NCBI RefSeq assembly: GCF_012163135.1
Contig: NZ_JAAVUP010000001.1
Span: 1,237,854 to 1,301,853 of the forward strand
DNA length: 64,000 nucleotides
Direction: 5' to 3'
DNA from: Neoroseomonas oryzicola
GTDB taxonomy: Bacteria > Pseudomonadota > Alphaproteobacteria > Acetobacterales > Acetobacteraceae
Shown: positions 29,789 through 41,952 of the stretch, piece by piece
Position numbering within the stretch: the first letter of the stretch is position 1
Layout: the number at the start of each line of letters is the position of its first letter
Notes under the pieces: model-generated
The model's input: only the letters and a program-made list of their open reading frames with translations
The model's database searches: none
What the model was told of the DNA's origin: nothing
Program-made: the position numbers and the translations under genes

Positions 29789-30873
29789 TCTATAACTTCC
29801 TCACCCCTTTCGCCGAGGATTTCGCGCTCTTCAACCTCGCGCGCTACCACACCTTCCGAGCCGGCGCGGCCTGCCTGACGGCGCTGCTGATCTGCCTCGT
29901 CTTCGGCGGCGCGATCATCCGCTGGCTGCGATCCTTCCAGCGCGGTGGCCAGCCGATCCGCGACGACGGGCCGGAGCGCCACCTGATCGAGAAGAAGGGC
30001 ACGCCGACCATGGGCGGCGTGATGATCCTGCTCGCCCTCGTCGTCTCGACGCTGCTCTGGGCGGACCTCCGCTCGGGCATGGTCTGGGCGACGCTGGTGG
30101 TCACGGTCGGCTATGGCGCGCTCGGCTTCGCCGATGACTGGCTGAAGGTGACCAAGCGCAACACCAAGGGCGTGTCGGGGCGGATGAAGCTGATCGTGCA
30201 GGCCGGCCTCGGCCTGGCGGTCGCGGTCTGGATCACCGCGCTGATGCCCGGGCCGCTCGCCGACAAGCTCGCCGTGCCGGTGTTCAAGGAATTGCTGATC
30301 CCCTTCGGCATCCTGTTCCCGCTCATCGGCATGCTGGTGATGATGGGTTCGTCCAACGCGGTGAACCTCACCGACGGGCTCGATGGCCTTGCCATCGTTC
30401 CGGTAATGATCGCCGCGGCCGTCTTTGCGCTGATCGCCTACCTGGTCGGCAACCGCGTCTTCGCCGACTACCTGCAGCTGCACTACGTGCCCGGCACGGG
30501 CGAGCTCGCGGTCTTCGCCTCGGCGCTGATCGGCGCGGCGCTCGGCTTCCTGTGGTTCAACGCGCCGCCGGCCGCGGTCTTCATGGGCGACACCGGCTCG
30601 CTCTCGATCGGCGGCGCGCTGGGCGCGCTCGCCGTCGCGACGAAGCACGAGATCGTGCTCGCCATCGTTGGCGGCCTTTTCGTGGTCGAGACCGTCTCCG
30701 TGATGATCCAGGTCTTCTGGTTCAAACGGACGGGCCGGCGCGTCTTCCTGATGGCGCCGTTGCACCACCACTTCGAGAAGAAGGGCTGGGCGGAACCCAC
30801 CATCGTCATCCGCTTCTGGATCATCGCCATGATCCTCGCCCTCGTCGGCCTCAGCACGCTGAAGATCCGATGA
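29785..30873 (+). CDS. mraY: Phospho-MurNAc-pentapeptide transferase
   Basis: 362-residue, ten-TM enzyme that makes lipid I from undecaprenyl phosphate. Active-site blocks: [14 protein letters not shown], the DD pair in [43 protein letters not shown], and the His cluster [17 protein letters not shown] start coupled to murF; its stop overlaps the murD ATG. Confidence 0.97.
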   Translation: MIYNFLTPFAEDFALFNLARYHTFRAGAACLTALLICLVFGGAIIRWLRSFQRGGQPIRDDGPERHLIEKKGTPTMGGVMILLALVVSTLLWADLRSGMVWATLVVTVGYGALGFADDWLKVTKRNTKGVSGRMKLIVQAGLGLAVAVWITALMPGPLADKLAVPVFKELLIPFGILFPLIGMLVMMGSSNAVNLTDGLDGLAIVPVMIAAAVFALIAYLVGNRVFADYLQLHYVPGTGELAVFASALIGAALGFLWFNAPPAAVFMGDTGSLSIGGALGALAVATKHEIVLAIVGGLFVVETVSVMIQVFWFKRTGRRVFLMAPLHHHFEKKGWAEPTIVIRFWIIAMILALVGLSTLKIR

Positions 30874-32252
30874 CCGTTCCGGCCCCGCCCTTCACCCCCT
30901 TCCTCGGCGCGCGCATCGCGGTCGTCGGGCTCGGCCGCGCAGGCCTGCCCGCCGCATTGCGCCTCGCCGACTGGGGGGCGGAGGTCGAGGCCTGGGACGA
31001 TGACGAGGCGAAGCGCCGCGAGGCCGCTGCCGCCGGACTGCCCGTCCGCGACCCCGCCGAGGGCCGCTTCCGCGCCGACGCCCTTCTGCTGTCCCCCGGC
31101 ATCCCGCACCGCCTGCCGAAGCCGCATCGCATCGCCGCGGCGGCCCAGCAGGCCGGGGCGCCGATCCTGTGCGACGCGGAATTCCTCTACCGGGCGGTGC
31201 TCGCGGCCCATTCCGGCGCTCGCTTCGTCGGCGTCACCGGCACCAACGGCAAGTCCACCACCACGGCGCTCATCAACCACATGCTCATCCGCGCGGGACG
31301 CGAGGCCGAGGTCGGCGGCAACCTCGGTCCCCCGGCGCTGGGACTCAACATCTTGGGGTCCGAAGGGGTCTATACCCTCGAAATGTCGAGCTACATGTTG
31401 GAGCGAATCGCCACGCTGCGCTTCAACGTGGCTGTCATGCTGAACCTTAGCCCGGACCATATCGACCGCCATGGCAGCATGGCCGGCTATGCCGCTGCGA
31501 AGGCGAACATCTTCGCGCGCCAGGGGGCCGGGGACGTCGCGGTGCTGGGCCAGGACGACGCGATGACCGTGGCCCTGTCCCGCGGCCTAGCGGCCAGGAT
31601 CGTTCCGGTCTCGGGCGTCGCGCCCCAGCCGGGCGGCGTCTGGGCCGAGGGGCGGCTGCTGCGCGACGATTCGGGCGCGATCCTCTCCCTCGAGGACGCC
31701 CCGGCGCTGCCAGGCAGCCACAACGCCCAGAACGCCGCCGCCGCCGCCGCCACGGGCTTCGCGCTCGGCCTGTCTCGGCAGGATGTGGCGGTCGGCATCG
31801 CCACCTATCCCGGCCTGCCCCACCGCCAGGAACGCGTCGGCACCTCCCGCGGGGTCACCTTCGTCAACGACAGCAAGGCGACCAACGCCGACAGCGCCGC
31901 CCGCGCCCTCGCCTCCTACGACCGCGTCGTCTGGATCGCCGGCGGCATGGCCAAGGACGGCGGGATCGAGGGCCTCGCCCCCTTCTTCCCCCGCATCGCG
32001 AAGGCCCTGCTGATCGGCCGCGACGCCCCGGCCTTCGCCGCGACCCTCGCCGCCCATGGCGTCCCGCACGAGGTCGTCGGCACCCTCGATGCCGCGGTGC
32101 CCGCCGCGGCCGCGGCCGCCTTCGCCGGCGCGGCCCCCGTGGTCCTGCTCTCCCCGGCCTGCGCCTCCTGGGACCAGTTCAGCGGCTTCGACGCCCGTGG
32201 CGACCGGTTCCGCGAACTCGTGGCCGGCCTGCTTTCGGCGGGTGCCGCCTGA
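30870..32252 (+). CDS. murD: UDP-MurNAc-L-alanine:D-glutamate ligase
   Basis: 460 residues. Adds D-Glu to UDP-MurNAc-L-Ala. N-terminal Rossmann-like [23 protein letters not shown] loop [78 protein letters not shown]. Length is normal. ATG 30870 overlaps the mraY stop; the stop shares one base with ftsW. Confidence 0.97.
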   Translation: MTVPAPPFTPFLGARIAVVGLGRAGLPAALRLADWGAEVEAWDDDEAKRREAAAAGLPVRDPAEGRFRADALLLSPGIPHRLPKPHRIAAAAQQAGAPILCDAEFLYRAVLAAHSGARFVGVTGTNGKSTTTALINHMLIRAGREAEVGGNLGPPALGLNILGSEGVYTLEMSSYMLERIATLRFNVAVMLNLSPDHIDRHGSMAGYAAAKANIFARQGAGDVAVLGQDDAMTVALSRGLAARIVPVSGVAPQPGGVWAEGRLLRDDSGAILSLEDAPALPGSHNAQNAAAAAATGFALGLSRQDVAVGIATYPGLPHRQERVGTSRGVTFVNDSKATNADSAARALASYDRVVWIAGGMAKDGGIEGLAPFFPRIAKALLIGRDAPAFAATLAAHGVPHEVVGTLDAAVPAAAAAAFAGAAPVVLLSPACASWDQFSGFDARGDRFRELVAGLLSAGAA

Positions 32253-33424
32253 TGGCCTTCTCCCGCGCCGACACCTCCGTCCTCGGCCGCTGGTGGTGGA
32301 CGGTCGACCGCTGGACGCTGGGCGCGCTGCTGATCCTGATCGGCTTCGGCTACGTGATGATGCTCGCCGCCTCCCCGGCGGTCGCCGAGCGCATCGGCGC
32401 CTCCTCGCGCCACATGTTCTTCATCAAGCAGGTCGCCTACCTCGCCATGGCGGCGCTGCTGATGGTCTCGGTGTCGCTGCTCTCGGTGCGCGGGGTGCGG
32501 CGCCTCGCGCTGGTGGGCTTCGCCATCGCGCTGGCACTGACGGCCGCGACCCTCGTCGTGGGCGTCGAGATCAAGGGCGCACGGCGCTGGCTGCCGATCC
32601 CGGCGTTGTCGCTGCAGCCCTCGGAATTCCTCAAGCCCTTCTTCGCCGTCGTCGCCGCCTGGCTGATCGCCGAGGGCAAGGCCCCCGGCTCCAAGGTCTG
32701 GGGCGCAAGCATCGCCCTCGTGCTCTATCTGGTGGTCGCGGGGATCCTGAAGGGCCAGCCGGACATCGGCATGCTCATCGTCATCTCGGCGGTGTTCTTC
32801 GCCCAGTTCTTCGTCGCCGGCATGAACCTGTTCCTGGTCGGCGCGGTGGGCGGCATCGGCGTGGCGGGGGCGGTCGCGGCCTATTTCATGTTCCCGCACG
32901 TGCAGTCGCGCGTGCAGCGCTTCCTCGACCCGTCGTCCGGCGATTCCTACCAGGTCAGCGTCGCGCTCGAGGCCTTCGCCAATGGCGGCCTGCTCGGCCG
33001 CGGCCCGGGCGAGGGCCGCGTGAAGAACGTGCTGCCAGATGCCCATGCCGACTTCGTCTTCGCCGTCGCGGCGGAGGAATACGGCATGGTCCTCTGTCTC
33101 GTGATCATCGCGCTGTTCGCCTATGTCGTGGTGCGCGGGCTGATGCGGCTGCTGGGCGAAAGCGACCTCTTCGTCATGCTCGCCGGCACCGGGCTGCTGA
33201 CGCAGTTCGGCCTGCAGGCCTTCGTCAACATGGGCTCGACGCTGCACCTCATCCCGACCAAGGGGATGACGCTGCCCTTCGTCTCCTATGGCGGCTCCTC
33301 GGTGCTCGCCATTGCGATGGGGATGGGCATGCTGCTCGCCCTGACCAGGCGACGCACCGGCACGCGGGCCGGGGAGGATGCCGATCCCGCCGCCCCCGCC
33401 GTCCCGGCGGGAGGGATCCGGTGA
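32252..33424 (+). CDS. ftsW: Peptidoglycan glycosyltransferase FtsW (SEDS)
   Basis: 390-residue multi-TM SEDS polymerase for septal glycan strands, partner of FtsI. Conserved regions: SLQPSEFLKPFFAVVAAWL with the functional Glu/Lys, GVEIKGARRWL, KGQPDIGMLIVISAVFFAQ with the catalytic Asp, and the C-terminal MTLPFVSYGGSSVLAIAMGMGM. About ten TM helices. Starts one base inside murD and shares GTGA with murG. Confidence 0.96.
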   Translation: MAFSRADTSVLGRWWWTVDRWTLGALLILIGFGYVMMLAASPAVAERIGASSRHMFFIKQVAYLAMAALLMVSVSLLSVRGVRRLALVGFAIALALTAATLVVGVEIKGARRWLPIPALSLQPSEFLKPFFAVVAAWLIAEGKAPGSKVWGASIALVLYLVVAGILKGQPDIGMLIVISAVFFAQFFVAGMNLFLVGAVGGIGVAGAVAAYFMFPHVQSRVQRFLDPSSGDSYQVSVALEAFANGGLLGRGPGEGRVKNVLPDAHADFVFAVAAEEYGMVLCLVIIALFAYVVVRGLMRLLGESDLFVMLAGTGLLTQFGLQAFVNMGSTLHLIPTKGMTLPFVSYGGSSVLAIAMGMGMLLALTRRRTGTRAGEDADPAAPAVPAGGIR

Positions 33425-34554
33425 GGGGCCCGGCCGTGCGCCCCATCGTCATCGCCGCCGGCGGGACCGGCGGCCACCTGTTTCCGGCCGAAGCCCTGGC
33501 CGCGGAACTGCTGCGTCGTGGCGAGCGCATCGCGCTGATGACCGATGCGCGCTCCGCCGCTTACGAAAGCGCCGCCTTCGCCGCCGCCGAGCGCTTCGTT
33601 CTCAGCGGCGCCGGCCTGTCCGGCCGTGGCGTCCGTGGCGCGGCCAAGGGCGCGGTCGCGCTCGTCGCCGGCACGGTCCAGGCGCGCCGGCACCTTGCGG
33701 CGCTCAACCCGTCGGCCGTGGTCGGCTTCGGCGGCTATGCCTCCTTCCCGCCCCTCGCTGCCGCACGGCTGACGGGTGCGGCGCGTCGCCCCGCCATCGT
33801 GCTGCACGAACAGAACGCCGTGCTCGGCCGCGCCAATCGCCTGATGGCCCGCGCCGCCGACCTGCTCGCCCTGTCCTTCGAGGGCACGACGAATGTCCCC
33901 GCCGGCACGACCACCGCCGTGGTGGGAAATCCTGTGCGCCCGGCGCTCGCCGCCCTGGCCGGCCAACCCTATCCGCTGCCGCCCGAGGGCGGCGCGCTGC
34001 GCCTGCTGGTGACCGGCGGTAGCCAGGGCGCGCGCGTCTTCGCCGATGTCGTCCCCGCCGCCGTCGCCGCCCTGCCGGAGGAGATCCGCGCGCGGCTGCT
34101 GGTGACGCAGCAATGCCGCGCCGAGGACCTGGCCCGCACCGAGAGCGCCTATCGCGCCGCGGGCGTGGTCGCCGACCTCGCGCCCTTTTTCCCCGACATC
34201 GCCGGGCGGATCGCGACCGCGCACCTCGTCGTCGCCCGCGCCGGCGCCTCGACGGTCGCCGAACTCGCCTGCGCCGGGCGCCCCTCCGTCCTGGTGCCGC
34301 TCCCCTCGGCGATCGACGACCATCAATCCGCGAATGCCCGCGCGCTCGCCGAGGCCGACGCCGCCTGGGTCTACCCGCAGCCTTCCTTCACCCCGGCGGC
34401 GCTCGCCGAACGCCTCGTCTCGCTCTTCGCGGTTCCCCTTCGCCTTGTCTCGGCCGCCGCCGCGGCCGCCGCCCTCGCCCGCCCGCATGCGGCGCGGGAC
34501 CTTGCCGATCGCGTGCTCGCGCTCGCCCACCACGACGCCATGGGGACCGCCTGA
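33421..34554 (+). CDS. murG: Lipid II synthase MurG
   Basis: 377-residue GT28 glycosyltransferase that adds GlcNAc to lipid I. Seen: [66 protein letters not shown], and the donor-site block [23 protein letters not shown] 33421 overlaps the ftsW stop; an in-frame GTG at 33436 is a possible alternative. One-base overlap with murC. Confidence 0.96.
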   Translation: MRGPAVRPIVIAAGGTGGHLFPAEALAAELLRRGERIALMTDARSAAYESAAFAAAERFVLSGAGLSGRGVRGAAKGAVALVAGTVQARRHLAALNPSAVVGFGGYASFPPLAAARLTGAARRPAIVLHEQNAVLGRANRLMARAADLLALSFEGTTNVPAGTTTAVVGNPVRPALAALAGQPYPLPPEGGALRLLVTGGSQGARVFADVVPAAVAALPEEIRARLLVTQQCRAEDLARTESAYRAAGVVADLAPFFPDIAGRIATAHLVVARAGASTVAELACAGRPSVLVPLPSAIDDHQSANARALAEADAAWVYPQPSFTPAALAERLVSLFAVPLRLVSAAAAAAALARPHAARDLADRVLALAHHDAMGTA

Positions 34555-35996
34555 TGCGCGCGCTTCCGCTCAACATCGGGCCGATCCACTTCGTCGGCAT
34601 CGGCGGCATCGGCATGTCCGGCATCGCGGAGGTGCTGCACAACCTCGGCTACCACGTGCAGGGCAGCGACATCGCCGAGGGCTACAACGTCACCCGCCTG
34701 CGCGAGGCCGGCATCCACGTCGCGGTCGGCCACGACGCCGCCAATCTCGGTGATGCGCAGGTCGTCGTCGTCTCCACGGCGGTGAAGCGCGACAACCCCG
34801 AGGTGGTCGCCGCCCGCAAGCGCTTCATCCCGGTCGTCCGCCGCGCCGAGATGCTGGCCGAGCTGATGCGCCTGAAATGGTCCATCGCCATTGGCGGCAC
34901 GCATGGCAAGACGACCACCACCTCCCTCGTCGCCGCAGTACTCGAGGCTGCGCGCCTCGACCCCACTGTCATCAATGGCGGCATCGTCAACGCCTACGGC
35001 ACCAACACCCGCATGGGCGCCGGCGACTGGATGGTCGTCGAGGCCGATGAATCCGACGGCTCCTTCCTGAAGCTGCCGGCCGTCGTCGCGGTCGTGACCA
35101 ACATGGACCCCGAGCACCTCGACCACTGGGGGACGGGCGATGCCATGAAGGAAGGCTACGCCCAGTTCGTCGGCAACATCCCGTTCTACGGCTTCGCGGT
35201 GCTCTGCATGGACCACCCCGAGGTCCAGGCGATGATCCCGCGCCTGTCGGACCGCCGCATCGTCACCTACGGCTTCTCGCCGCAGGCCGATGTGCGCGCC
35301 GAACGCATCATCACCGACCGCATGGGCGCGACCTTCGAGGTGACGGTGACCGACCGCGCCACCGGCCGGTCGCGCACCATGAAGCCCTTCCGCCTGCCGA
35401 TGCTCGGCCAGCACAATGTGCAGAACGCGCTCGCGGCGATCGCGATCGGCGTCGAGATGGACGTCGACGAGAGCACCATCCGCACCGCGCTGGCCGGCTT
35501 CAAGGGCGTGAAGCGCCGCTTCACCCGGACCGGCGAAGCCGGCGGCATCACCGTCATCGACGACTACGGCCACCACCCGGTCGAGATCGCCGCCGTGCTC
35601 AAGGCCGCCCGCCAGGCGGGCGCGCGGGACGTGATCGCCGTCGTCCAGCCGCATCGCTACTCGCGCCTGAACACCCTCTTCGAGGAGTTCTGCACCTGCA
35701 TGAACGACGCCGGCACGGTCATCGTCGCCGACGTCTACGCGGCGGGCGAACAGCCGATCGCCGGCGTCGACAAGGACGCGCTGGTCGAGGGCCTGCGCGC
35801 CCGCGGCCACCGCTCCGTCGTGCCGCTGCCCGGCCCCGACAGCCTGCCCGAGATGATCCACGCCATCGCCAAGTCCGGCGACTACGTGGTCTGCCTCGGC
35901 GCCGGCAACATCACCGCCTGGGCGCATGCGCTGCCGGGCCAGCTTGCCGACCTGCAGTCCCGCACCCGCGGCCGCCTCGCCGGAGCGATGAAGTGA
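34554..35996 (+). CDS. murC: UDP-N-acetylmuramate:L-alanine ligase
   Basis: 480 residues. First amino-acid-adding ligase of the pathway. Seen: [20 protein letters not shown], the ATP loop [45 protein letters not shown] and [20 protein letters not shown]. Length is typical. Overlaps murG by one base and murB by a GTGA junction. Confidence 0.97.
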   Translation: MRALPLNIGPIHFVGIGGIGMSGIAEVLHNLGYHVQGSDIAEGYNVTRLREAGIHVAVGHDAANLGDAQVVVVSTAVKRDNPEVVAARKRFIPVVRRAEMLAELMRLKWSIAIGGTHGKTTTTSLVAAVLEAARLDPTVINGGIVNAYGTNTRMGAGDWMVVEADESDGSFLKLPAVVAVVTNMDPEHLDHWGTGDAMKEGYAQFVGNIPFYGFAVLCMDHPEVQAMIPRLSDRRIVTYGFSPQADVRAERIITDRMGATFEVTVTDRATGRSRTMKPFRLPMLGQHNVQNALAAIAIGVEMDVDESTIRTALAGFKGVKRRFTRTGEAGGITVIDDYGHHPVEIAAVLKAARQAGARDVIAVVQPHRYSRLNTLFEEFCTCMNDAGTVIVADVYAAGEQPIAGVDKDALVEGLRARGHRSVVPLPGPDSLPEMIHAIAKSGDYVVCLGAGNITAWAHALPGQLADLQSRTRGRLAGAMK

Positions 35997-36901
35997 GGCC
36001 CGGGATGGAAGCGCACGCCACGCTGCCCCCGCTGCGCGGCCGCGTGCAGCGCGACGCGCCGCTCGGCCCCGCGACCTGGTTCCGCGTCGGCGGCCCGGCC
36101 GAGATCCTGGTGCGCCCGGCCGATGTCGATGACCTGCTGCTGCTGCTGCGCGACCTGCCGGACGACGTGCCGCTGACGGTGATCGGCGCCGCGTCGAACA
36201 TGATCGTCCGTGACGGCGGCGTGGCGGGCGTGGTGGTGCGCCTCGCGCGCGGCTTCGGCGACATCGCGATCGAGGCCGACGGCATCGTGGCCGGCGCGGC
36301 CGCGCTCGACGTCACGGTCGCGGAGACGGCGGCTGCCAGTGCTCTGGGCAGCCTCGAATTCCTCGTCGGCATCCCGGGGACCATCGGCGGCGCGGTGGCG
36401 ATGAACGCCGGCGCCTATGGGGCCGAGATCAAGGACGTACTGGACTGGGCCGAGGTCGCAACGCCGTCCGGCCTGCTGCGTCTGACCGCTGCGGATCTGA
36501 ACTTCGCCTATCGCCGCGCCGCCCTGCCCGCCCGCGCCGTGGTCACCCGCGCGCGACTTCGCGCGACGCCAGGCGATGCCGCAGCCGTCACCGCCCGCCT
36601 CAACGATATCCGCGCTGCGCGCGAGGCGACCCAGCCCGTCCGCGCCCGCACCGGCGGCTCCACCTTCAAGAACCCGCCGGGTGCGAAGAAGGCCTGGGAA
36701 CTGATCGACGCCGCCGGCTGCCGCGGCCTGATGCACGGCGCCGCGCAGGTCAGCGAGAAGCACTGCAACTTCCTCCTCAACACCGGCGGCGCCACCGCCG
36801 CCGATATCGAGGCTCTCGGAGAAGAGGTCCGCGCCCGCGTGCGCGCTGCCTCGGGTATCGAGCTCGAATGGGAGATCAAGCGCGTCGGGAGGCCCGCATG
36901 A
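35993..36901 (+). CDS. murB: UDP-N-acetylenolpyruvoylglucosamine reductase
   Basis: 302-residue FAD enzyme that reduces UDP-GlcNAc-enolpyruvate. Seen: [58 protein letters not shown], and [10 protein letters not shown] with the catalytic Ser. At about 300 aa and lacking the long insert, it is a type II MurB. GTG 35993 is coupled to murC; the stop overlaps the ddl ATG. Confidence 0.96.
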   Translation: MRPGMEAHATLPPLRGRVQRDAPLGPATWFRVGGPAEILVRPADVDDLLLLLRDLPDDVPLTVIGAASNMIVRDGGVAGVVVRLARGFGDIAIEADGIVAGAAALDVTVAETAAASALGSLEFLVGIPGTIGGAVAMNAGAYGAEIKDVLDWAEVATPSGLLRLTAADLNFAYRRAALPARAVVTRARLRATPGDAAAVTARLNDIRAAREATQPVRARTGGSTFKNPPGAKKAWELIDAAGCRGLMHGAAQVSEKHCNFLLNTGGATAADIEALGEEVRARVRAASGIELEWEIKRVGRPA

Positions 36902-37824
36902 CCCAGAACGTCGCGGTCCTCTACGGCGGCATCTCGGCCGAGCGGGAGGTCTCCCTCTCCTCCGGCGGCCAGGTCATCGTCGCTCTGCGCGAGGCAGGCT
37001 TCAACGTCACGCCGATCGATGTCGGGGAGGATCTCGGTGCGGTCATCCACGCCCTGACGCATCCGCGGCCGGACGTGGTGTTCAACGCCCTCCATGGCCG
37101 CTTCGGCGAGGATGGCTGCATCCAGGGCGTGCTCGACTGGCTCGGCCTGCCCTACACGCATTCGGGCCTGCGCGCCTCCGCCCTCGCCATGGACAAGGCC
37201 GCGGCGAAGGCAGTGTTCCGCTCGGCCGGCCTGCCGGTGGTGCAGGACCGCCTGGTGACGCGCGAGGAACTCGAGGCCGCCGACCCGCTGCCCCTTCCCT
37301 ATGTGGTGAAGCCGGTGAACGAGGGCTCCTCGGTCGGCGTGCACATCCTGATGGAAGGCGACAACCGCCGCGGCGAGATCGCGCGCAACTGGCGCTACGG
37401 CGCCCACGCCATGGCCGAGACCTACGTCCCGGGGCGCGAACTGACGGTCGGCGTGATGGGGGACCGGGCGCTCGCGGTGACCGACATCCTCGCCGATGCC
37501 GGCGCCTTCTACGACTACGACAGCAAGTACGCGGCCGGCGGGTCGCGCCATGTCCTGCCGGCGCAGATGCACCCCGACGCCTATGCCCAGGCGCTCGACA
37601 TTGCGCTGCGCGCGCATCAGGCGCTGGGCTGCCGCGGCGCCTCGCGCGCCGACCTGCGCTACGACGACACGACGGGCGAACCCGGCCGCCTGGTGCTGCT
37701 GGAAGTGAACACCCAGCCCGGCCTGACGCCGACCTCGCTGCTGCCCGAACAGGCGGCTCATTGCGGCATTCCCTTCGGCGCGCTCTGCGCCTGGATGGTG
37801 CGGGAGGCCCGGTATGGCGCGTGA
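36898..37824 (+). CDS. ddl: D-alanine:D-alanine ligase
   Basis: 308-residue ATP-grasp ligase that makes the D-Ala-D-Ala dipeptide for MurF. Seen: [57 protein letters not shown], and [20 protein letters not shown] with the metal-binding Glu/Asn. ATG 36898 overlaps the murB stop. The end overlaps ftsQ by 11 nt. Confidence 0.96.
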   Translation: MTQNVAVLYGGISAEREVSLSSGGQVIVALREAGFNVTPIDVGEDLGAVIHALTHPRPDVVFNALHGRFGEDGCIQGVLDWLGLPYTHSGLRASALAMDKAAAKAVFRSAGLPVVQDRLVTREELEAADPLPLPYVVKPVNEGSSVGVHILMEGDNRRGEIARNWRYGAHAMAETYVPGRELTVGVMGDRALAVTDILADAGAFYDYDSKYAAGGSRHVLPAQMHPDAYAQALDIALRAHQALGCRGASRADLRYDDTTGEPGRLVLLEVNTQPGLTPTSLLPEQAAHCGIPFGALCAWMVREARYGA

Positions 37825-38695
37825 GCGGCTCGCCCGCACCTCCGCAACCCAGAAGGAACCGTCCCGCCCGTCACGCCTGCGCATCTGGATGCGCCGGCGG
37901 CGCGGCCTCGCGCGTCCGGCGCTCTACGCCGCGATGGGCCTCGGCGCGATCGGCGTGCTGGTGCTGGCCGTCCGCGCGATCGACCCGGGTGCGCGGGTCC
38001 GCGATGTCGCCTCCTCGCTGGCGGGCATTGGCGACACCGCCGGGCTGAGCGTGAACGCCGTGATCCTCGAAGGGCGCCACAACACGCCGCGCGACATGAT
38101 CGTCGCTGCCCTCGGCGTGTCGCGCGGCGATCCGATCCTCGACTTCTCGCCCGAGGCCGCGCGCCAGCGGCTCGAGACCATCGCCTGGGTTCAGCGCGCG
38201 CATGTCGAGCGGCACCTGCCCTCGACCATCGTGGTGCGCATCGAGGAACGCCAGCCCTTCGCCATCTGGCAGCACAATGGCCGCTTCGTGATCATCGACG
38301 CCGCCGGCAAGGTGGTGGCGACGGAACGGCTCGACCAGTTCGGTTCCCTGCCGCTGCTGGTCGGCGCAGGCGCCGACACCAGCGGCCACGCGCTCTACAC
38401 CGCGCTCGCCCGCCACACCGACCTGCGCGACCGCGTGCAGGCCATGGTCCGCATCCAGGAACGCCGCTGGAACCTGCGCCTGCACAACGGCACCGACGTG
38501 CTGCTGCCCGAAGGCCATGAAGGCGCGGCGCTCGAACGCCTCGCCGAGTTGCAGCAGGAAGCGCGCCTCCTCGACCGCCCGCTCGCGGCGATCGACATGC
38601 GCCTGCCGGACCGCCTGGTACTGCGCCCGACGCGCCAGGCCGAACCCGCCGAGCAGCCTTCGCCCCAGCAGGCCAGCCGGGCGCGGCGCGGATGA
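37814..38695 (+). CDS. ftsQ: Cell division protein FtsQ
   Basis: 293-residue bitopic protein linking early and late divisome proteins. A basic cytoplasmic tail (1-35), one TM helix (about 37-57), then the POTRA domain beginning [19 protein letters not shown] and the beta domain with [20 protein letters not shown]. Pro/Gln-rich C-terminus. ATG 37814 lies inside the end of ddl; the stop overlaps ftsA in ATGA. Confidence 0.94.
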   Translation: MARERLARTSATQKEPSRPSRLRIWMRRRRGLARPALYAAMGLGAIGVLVLAVRAIDPGARVRDVASSLAGIGDTAGLSVNAVILEGRHNTPRDMIVAALGVSRGDPILDFSPEAARQRLETIAWVQRAHVERHLPSTIVVRIEERQPFAIWQHNGRFVIIDAAGKVVATERLDQFGSLPLLVGAGADTSGHALYTALARHTDLRDRVQAMVRIQERRWNLRLHNGTDVLLPEGHEGAALERLAELQQEARLLDRPLAAIDMRLPDRLVLRPTRQAEPAEQPSPQQASRARRG

Positions 38696-39987
38696 ACCAG
38701 TTGACCCGCCTTCCCGCCCCCGTCGAGCCCGGCACGCCGCAGCGCAAGCGCCGCCATGCGCGCAGCGGCACCTTCGGCGTGCTCGACATCGGATCGACCA
38801 AGGCGGTCTGCCTGATCGCGCGCATCGAGAGCGACGGCGCGCCACGCGTGCTCGGCTTCGGCTGGCAGCGCGGCCGCGGCGTGAAGGGCGGGTCGATCGT
38901 CGACCTCGAGGAAGCCGAGCGCGCCATCCGCGCCGCCGTCGGCCAGGCCGAGGACATGGCCGACACGCGCCTGCCCGGCGTGATCGTCAACCTCTCCTGC
39001 GGCCAGCCCGACAGCCGGCAGCTGCACATCCAGTGGGGCATCGGCGGGCGCGCCGTCACCGACCAGGACCTGCGCGCCATCCTGCACGAAGGGCGCCGCC
39101 GTACCTCGGAGGAAGGCCGCGAGACGGTCCACGCCATCCCGCTCGGCTTCACCGTCGATGCGACGCCGGGCGTGGACGATCCGCGCGCGATGATCTGCGA
39201 CACGCTCGCCGCGCGGCTGCACATGGTCTCGGCCTCCCAGGCCTCGCTGCGCAACCTCGGCGCCTGCCTGATGCGCTGCGACCTCGAGGTGGAGGAACTC
39301 GTCTCCGCACCCTTCGCCGCCGGCCTCGCGACGCTGGTCGAGGACGAGAAGCAGCTCGGCTGCACCGTCATCGACATGGGCGGCGGCGCGACCAGCCTCG
39401 CCGTCTTCAGCGAGGGCCACCTGGTCCACACCGCGCAGGTCGCGGTCGGCGGCGGGCAGGTGACCAACGACCTCGCCACCGTGCTGTCGACGCCCGTCGC
39501 GCATGCCGAGCGCATCAAGACGCTGCACGGCAGCGTCCATGGCGGCGCCGACGACGACCGGGAATTCCTCCCCGTCCCCCTGCTCGGCGAGGACGAGCAC
39601 GCCATCGCACGCATCCCGCGCGCCATGGTCGTCGGCATCATCCGCCCGCGACTCGAGGAGACCTTCGAGCTCGTGCGCGACCGGCTCGAGGCCGCGGGCC
39701 TCGGCAAGGAAGGCGGCAACCGCGTCGTGCTGACCGGTGGCGCGAGCCAACTCGTCGGCGTGCGTGAACTCGCTGCACGAATCCTCGACCGGCAGGTCCG
39801 CGTCGGACGCCCGCTGCCGGTGCGCGGACTGGCCGAGGCCGCGTCCGGCCCCGCCTTCGCCGCGTCCATCGGCCTGCTGCTCTGGGGTGCCGGCGAAGGC
39901 CGTCCCGTGCTCGACATCGCGCCCGGCCCCGCACGGTCGGACAGCGCGTTCCGCCGATTCGTCAACTGGGTGAAGGACCGCGTGTGA
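38692..39987 (+). CDS. ftsA: Cell division protein FtsA
   Basis: 431-residue actin-like protein that tethers FtsZ to the membrane. ATPase motifs: [20 protein letters not shown] (described by DIGSTK), [16 protein letters not shown], and [13 protein letters not shown]. The C-terminal amphipathic helix [12 protein letters not shown] is the membrane-targeting sequence. Overlaps ftsQ by 4 nt; 61 nt separate it from ftsZ. Confidence 0.96.
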   Translation: MNQLTRLPAPVEPGTPQRKRRHARSGTFGVLDIGSTKAVCLIARIESDGAPRVLGFGWQRGRGVKGGSIVDLEEAERAIRAAVGQAEDMADTRLPGVIVNLSCGQPDSRQLHIQWGIGGRAVTDQDLRAILHEGRRRTSEEGRETVHAIPLGFTVDATPGVDDPRAMICDTLAARLHMVSASQASLRNLGACLMRCDLEVEELVSAPFAAGLATLVEDEKQLGCTVIDMGGGATSLAVFSEGHLVHTAQVAVGGGQVTNDLATVLSTPVAHAERIKTLHGSVHGGADDDREFLPVPLLGEDEHAIARIPRAMVVGIIRPRLEETFELVRDRLEAAGLGKEGGNRVVLTGGASQLVGVRELAARILDRQVRVGRPLPVRGLAEAASGPAFAASIGLLLWGAGEGRPVLDIAPGPARSDSAFRRFVNWVKDRV

Positions 39988-40048
39988 TGCGACCCCTCGC
40001 CCCGACTCGATTCCACCGCGTAGAGAACCTCAAAGAGGAGGCTCGCCC

Positions 40049-41632
40049 ATGACCCTGAACCTGACCGTGCCGCAGAGCGCGCACACGGATTTCAGCCCGC
40101 GCATCACGGTCGTCGGCGTCGGCGGCGGTGGCACCAACGCGGTCAACAACATGATCGCGATGGGACTCGACGGCGTCGAGTTCCTCGTCGCGAACACGGA
40201 CAGCCAATCCCTCTTCCACTCGCGCGCCGAACGCCGCGTGCAGCTCGGCCCGCACCTCACGCAGGGCCTCGGCGCCGGCGCGAAGCCCGAGATCGGCCGC
40301 GCTGCCGCGGAGGAAGCGATGGAGGAGATCGCGCGCCACATCGAAGGCGTGCACATGATCTTCATCACCGCCGGCATGGGCGGCGGCACGGGCACGGGTG
40401 CAGCCCCGGTCATCGCGCGCATGGCGCGGGAGCGCGGCATCCTCACCGTCGGCGTGGTCACCAAGCCCTTCGACTTCGAAGGCCCGAAGCGCCGCAAGTC
40501 GGCCGATTCCGGGATCGAGGAACTGCAGTCCTTCGTCGACACGCTGATCATCATCCCGAACCAGAACCTGTTCAGGCTGGCCAACGAGCGCACCACCTTC
40601 CAGGAAGCGTTCAAGATGGCCGACAACGTCCTCTACATGGGCGTGCGCGGCGTGACCGACCTGATGGTCAACCCGGGCATGGTGAACCTCGACTTCGCCG
40701 ACATCCGCACCGTGATGGCGGAGATGGGCAAGGCGATGATGGGCACCGGCGAGGCCGAGGGCGAGGACCGCGCCCGCAAGGCCGCCGAGAGCGCGATCAA
40801 CAACCCGCTGCTCGAGGACATCTCGATGGCGGGTGCGAAGGGCGTGCTGATCAACATCACCGGCGGCTACGACATGACGCTGTTCGAGGTCGACGAGGCC
40901 GCGAACCGCATCCGCAAGGAAGTCGACGAGGAAGCCAACATCATCTTCGGCACCTCGGTCGATGAGGGCATGAACGGCCGCGTGCGCGTTTCCGTCGTCG
41001 CCACTGGCCTCGATGCCGTCGCGGCGCGCGAGGCCGAGCGCCCCCGCCTCGTCGCCGTCGGTGGCGGTGCAGCCGCACCGGTCTCCGCGGTCGCGACCCA
41101 GGCCGTGGCCGCCGGCCCCGGCCCCATGGGCGCGCCGCGGGCGCCGCAGAGCTTCATCCGCACCGCGGCCCAGCCCGTCGCCATGCCGACAATGCGCCCC
41201 GCCGTGGTCGAGGCCGCGGCGGAGCCCGTCGCCGAAGTCCACGCCGCCGAACCGGTCGCGATGGAGCCCGCCTATGTCCACGCCCAGCCGGCGATGCGCG
41301 AGGCGCCAATCGTGATCGGCGAGCCCGTCGCCGCGCCCGAGCCCGCGCCCGCCCCGCGCCAGGCCCCCCCTGAGCCCATGGGCCGCGGCGGTTCCATGAT
41401 GCGCGGCCTGTTCCAGAAGGCGACCGGCCTCGGCAGCATGATGCGCCGCAGCCTGCCCGAGGCTCCGGGCCCGCTCGGCCATCACGCCGCGCCGCGGGTC
41501 GAGCCTTCGGTCGTCGCGCCGCAGGCGGCCCCCGCGCCCATGGCGGCGGCTCCGCGCCAGGCCCCGCGCCAGGTGCAGCAGGACGAGATGGGCCTCGAGA
41601 TCCCGACCTTCCTGCGCCGCCAGAGCAACTGA
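40049..41632 (+). CDS. ftsZ: Cell division GTPase FtsZ
   Basis: 527-residue tubulin homologue that forms the Z ring. GTP-binding: [15 protein letters not shown] and the signature [18 protein letters not shown]. The T7 synergy loop is seen in [15 protein letters not shown] [11 protein letters not shown]. After the core (about 320) comes a long Ala/Pro linker (about 330-505), longer than in E. coli but usual for alphaproteobacteria. The C-terminal FtsA-binding peptide is [12 protein letters not shown] strong ribosome binding site AGAGGAGG (40034-40041) precedes the ATG, in contrast with the coupled upstream genes. Confidence 0.98.
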   Translation: MTLNLTVPQSAHTDFSPRITVVGVGGGGTNAVNNMIAMGLDGVEFLVANTDSQSLFHSRAERRVQLGPHLTQGLGAGAKPEIGRAAAEEAMEEIARHIEGVHMIFITAGMGGGTGTGAAPVIARMARERGILTVGVVTKPFDFEGPKRRKSADSGIEELQSFVDTLIIIPNQNLFRLANERTTFQEAFKMADNVLYMGVRGVTDLMVNPGMVNLDFADIRTVMAEMGKAMMGTGEAEGEDRARKAAESAINNPLLEDISMAGAKGVLINITGGYDMTLFEVDEAANRIRKEVDEEANIIFGTSVDEGMNGRVRVSVVATGLDAVAAREAERPRLVAVGGGAAAPVSAVATQAVAAGPGPMGAPRAPQSFIRTAAQPVAMPTMRPAVVEAAAEPVAEVHAAEPVAMEPAYVHAQPAMREAPIVIGEPVAAPEPAPAPRQAPPEPMGRGGSMMRGLFQKATGLGSMMRRSLPEAPGPLGHHAAPRVEPSVVAPQAAPAPMAAAPRQAPRQVQQDEMGLEIPTFLRRQSN

Positions 41633-41644
41633 TCTGCGCTCACC

Positions 41645-41671
41645 GCCCGGGACCGCAGCGCGGTTCCGGGC
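41645..41671 (+). terminator. Hairpin after ftsZ
   Basis: Inverted repeat GCCCGGGA (41645-41652) / TTCCGGGC (41664-41671), 8 bp including one G-T pair, 13 nt after the ftsZ stop. No T-run, so it may only attenuate the dcw transcript before lpxC. Confidence 0.45.
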
Positions 41672-41952
41672 GTTGAAAACCGCTCAGGCTGCGGGCTCGC
41701 GGGTTAAGAACTTCGCCTTCACCCGTCATGGTTGTATCACCCGGCCCTAATTTTGCCCCATTTTGCTTCGCAACAATTCAATGTTTTCAAGTGCTTGTGG
41801 CGTAATATAGAGAAACAAGGCTTGAATTGGCTCCATACCCCCCGTGGTGCTTCCTTGATGCGGGGCGTTGTGCACCGCCGTGATGACCGCAGGTCTCCCG
41901 ACCAGGCGCCATCGCAGGCCAGGACACGGCGCCCCGGAAAGGCACGAGGGTT
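41672..41952 (+). promoter_or_regulatory. AT-rich leader of lpxC with a likely promoter
   Basis: About 280 nt without a supported gene. The 41745-41830 stretch is strikingly AT-rich for this genome and contains TAATAT (41803-41808), a good -10 candidate, with T/A-rich sequence upstream but no clear -35. This suggests lpxC has its own promoter separate from ftsZ. A short open frame here has no ribosome binding site and I do not call it. Confidence 0.45.
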
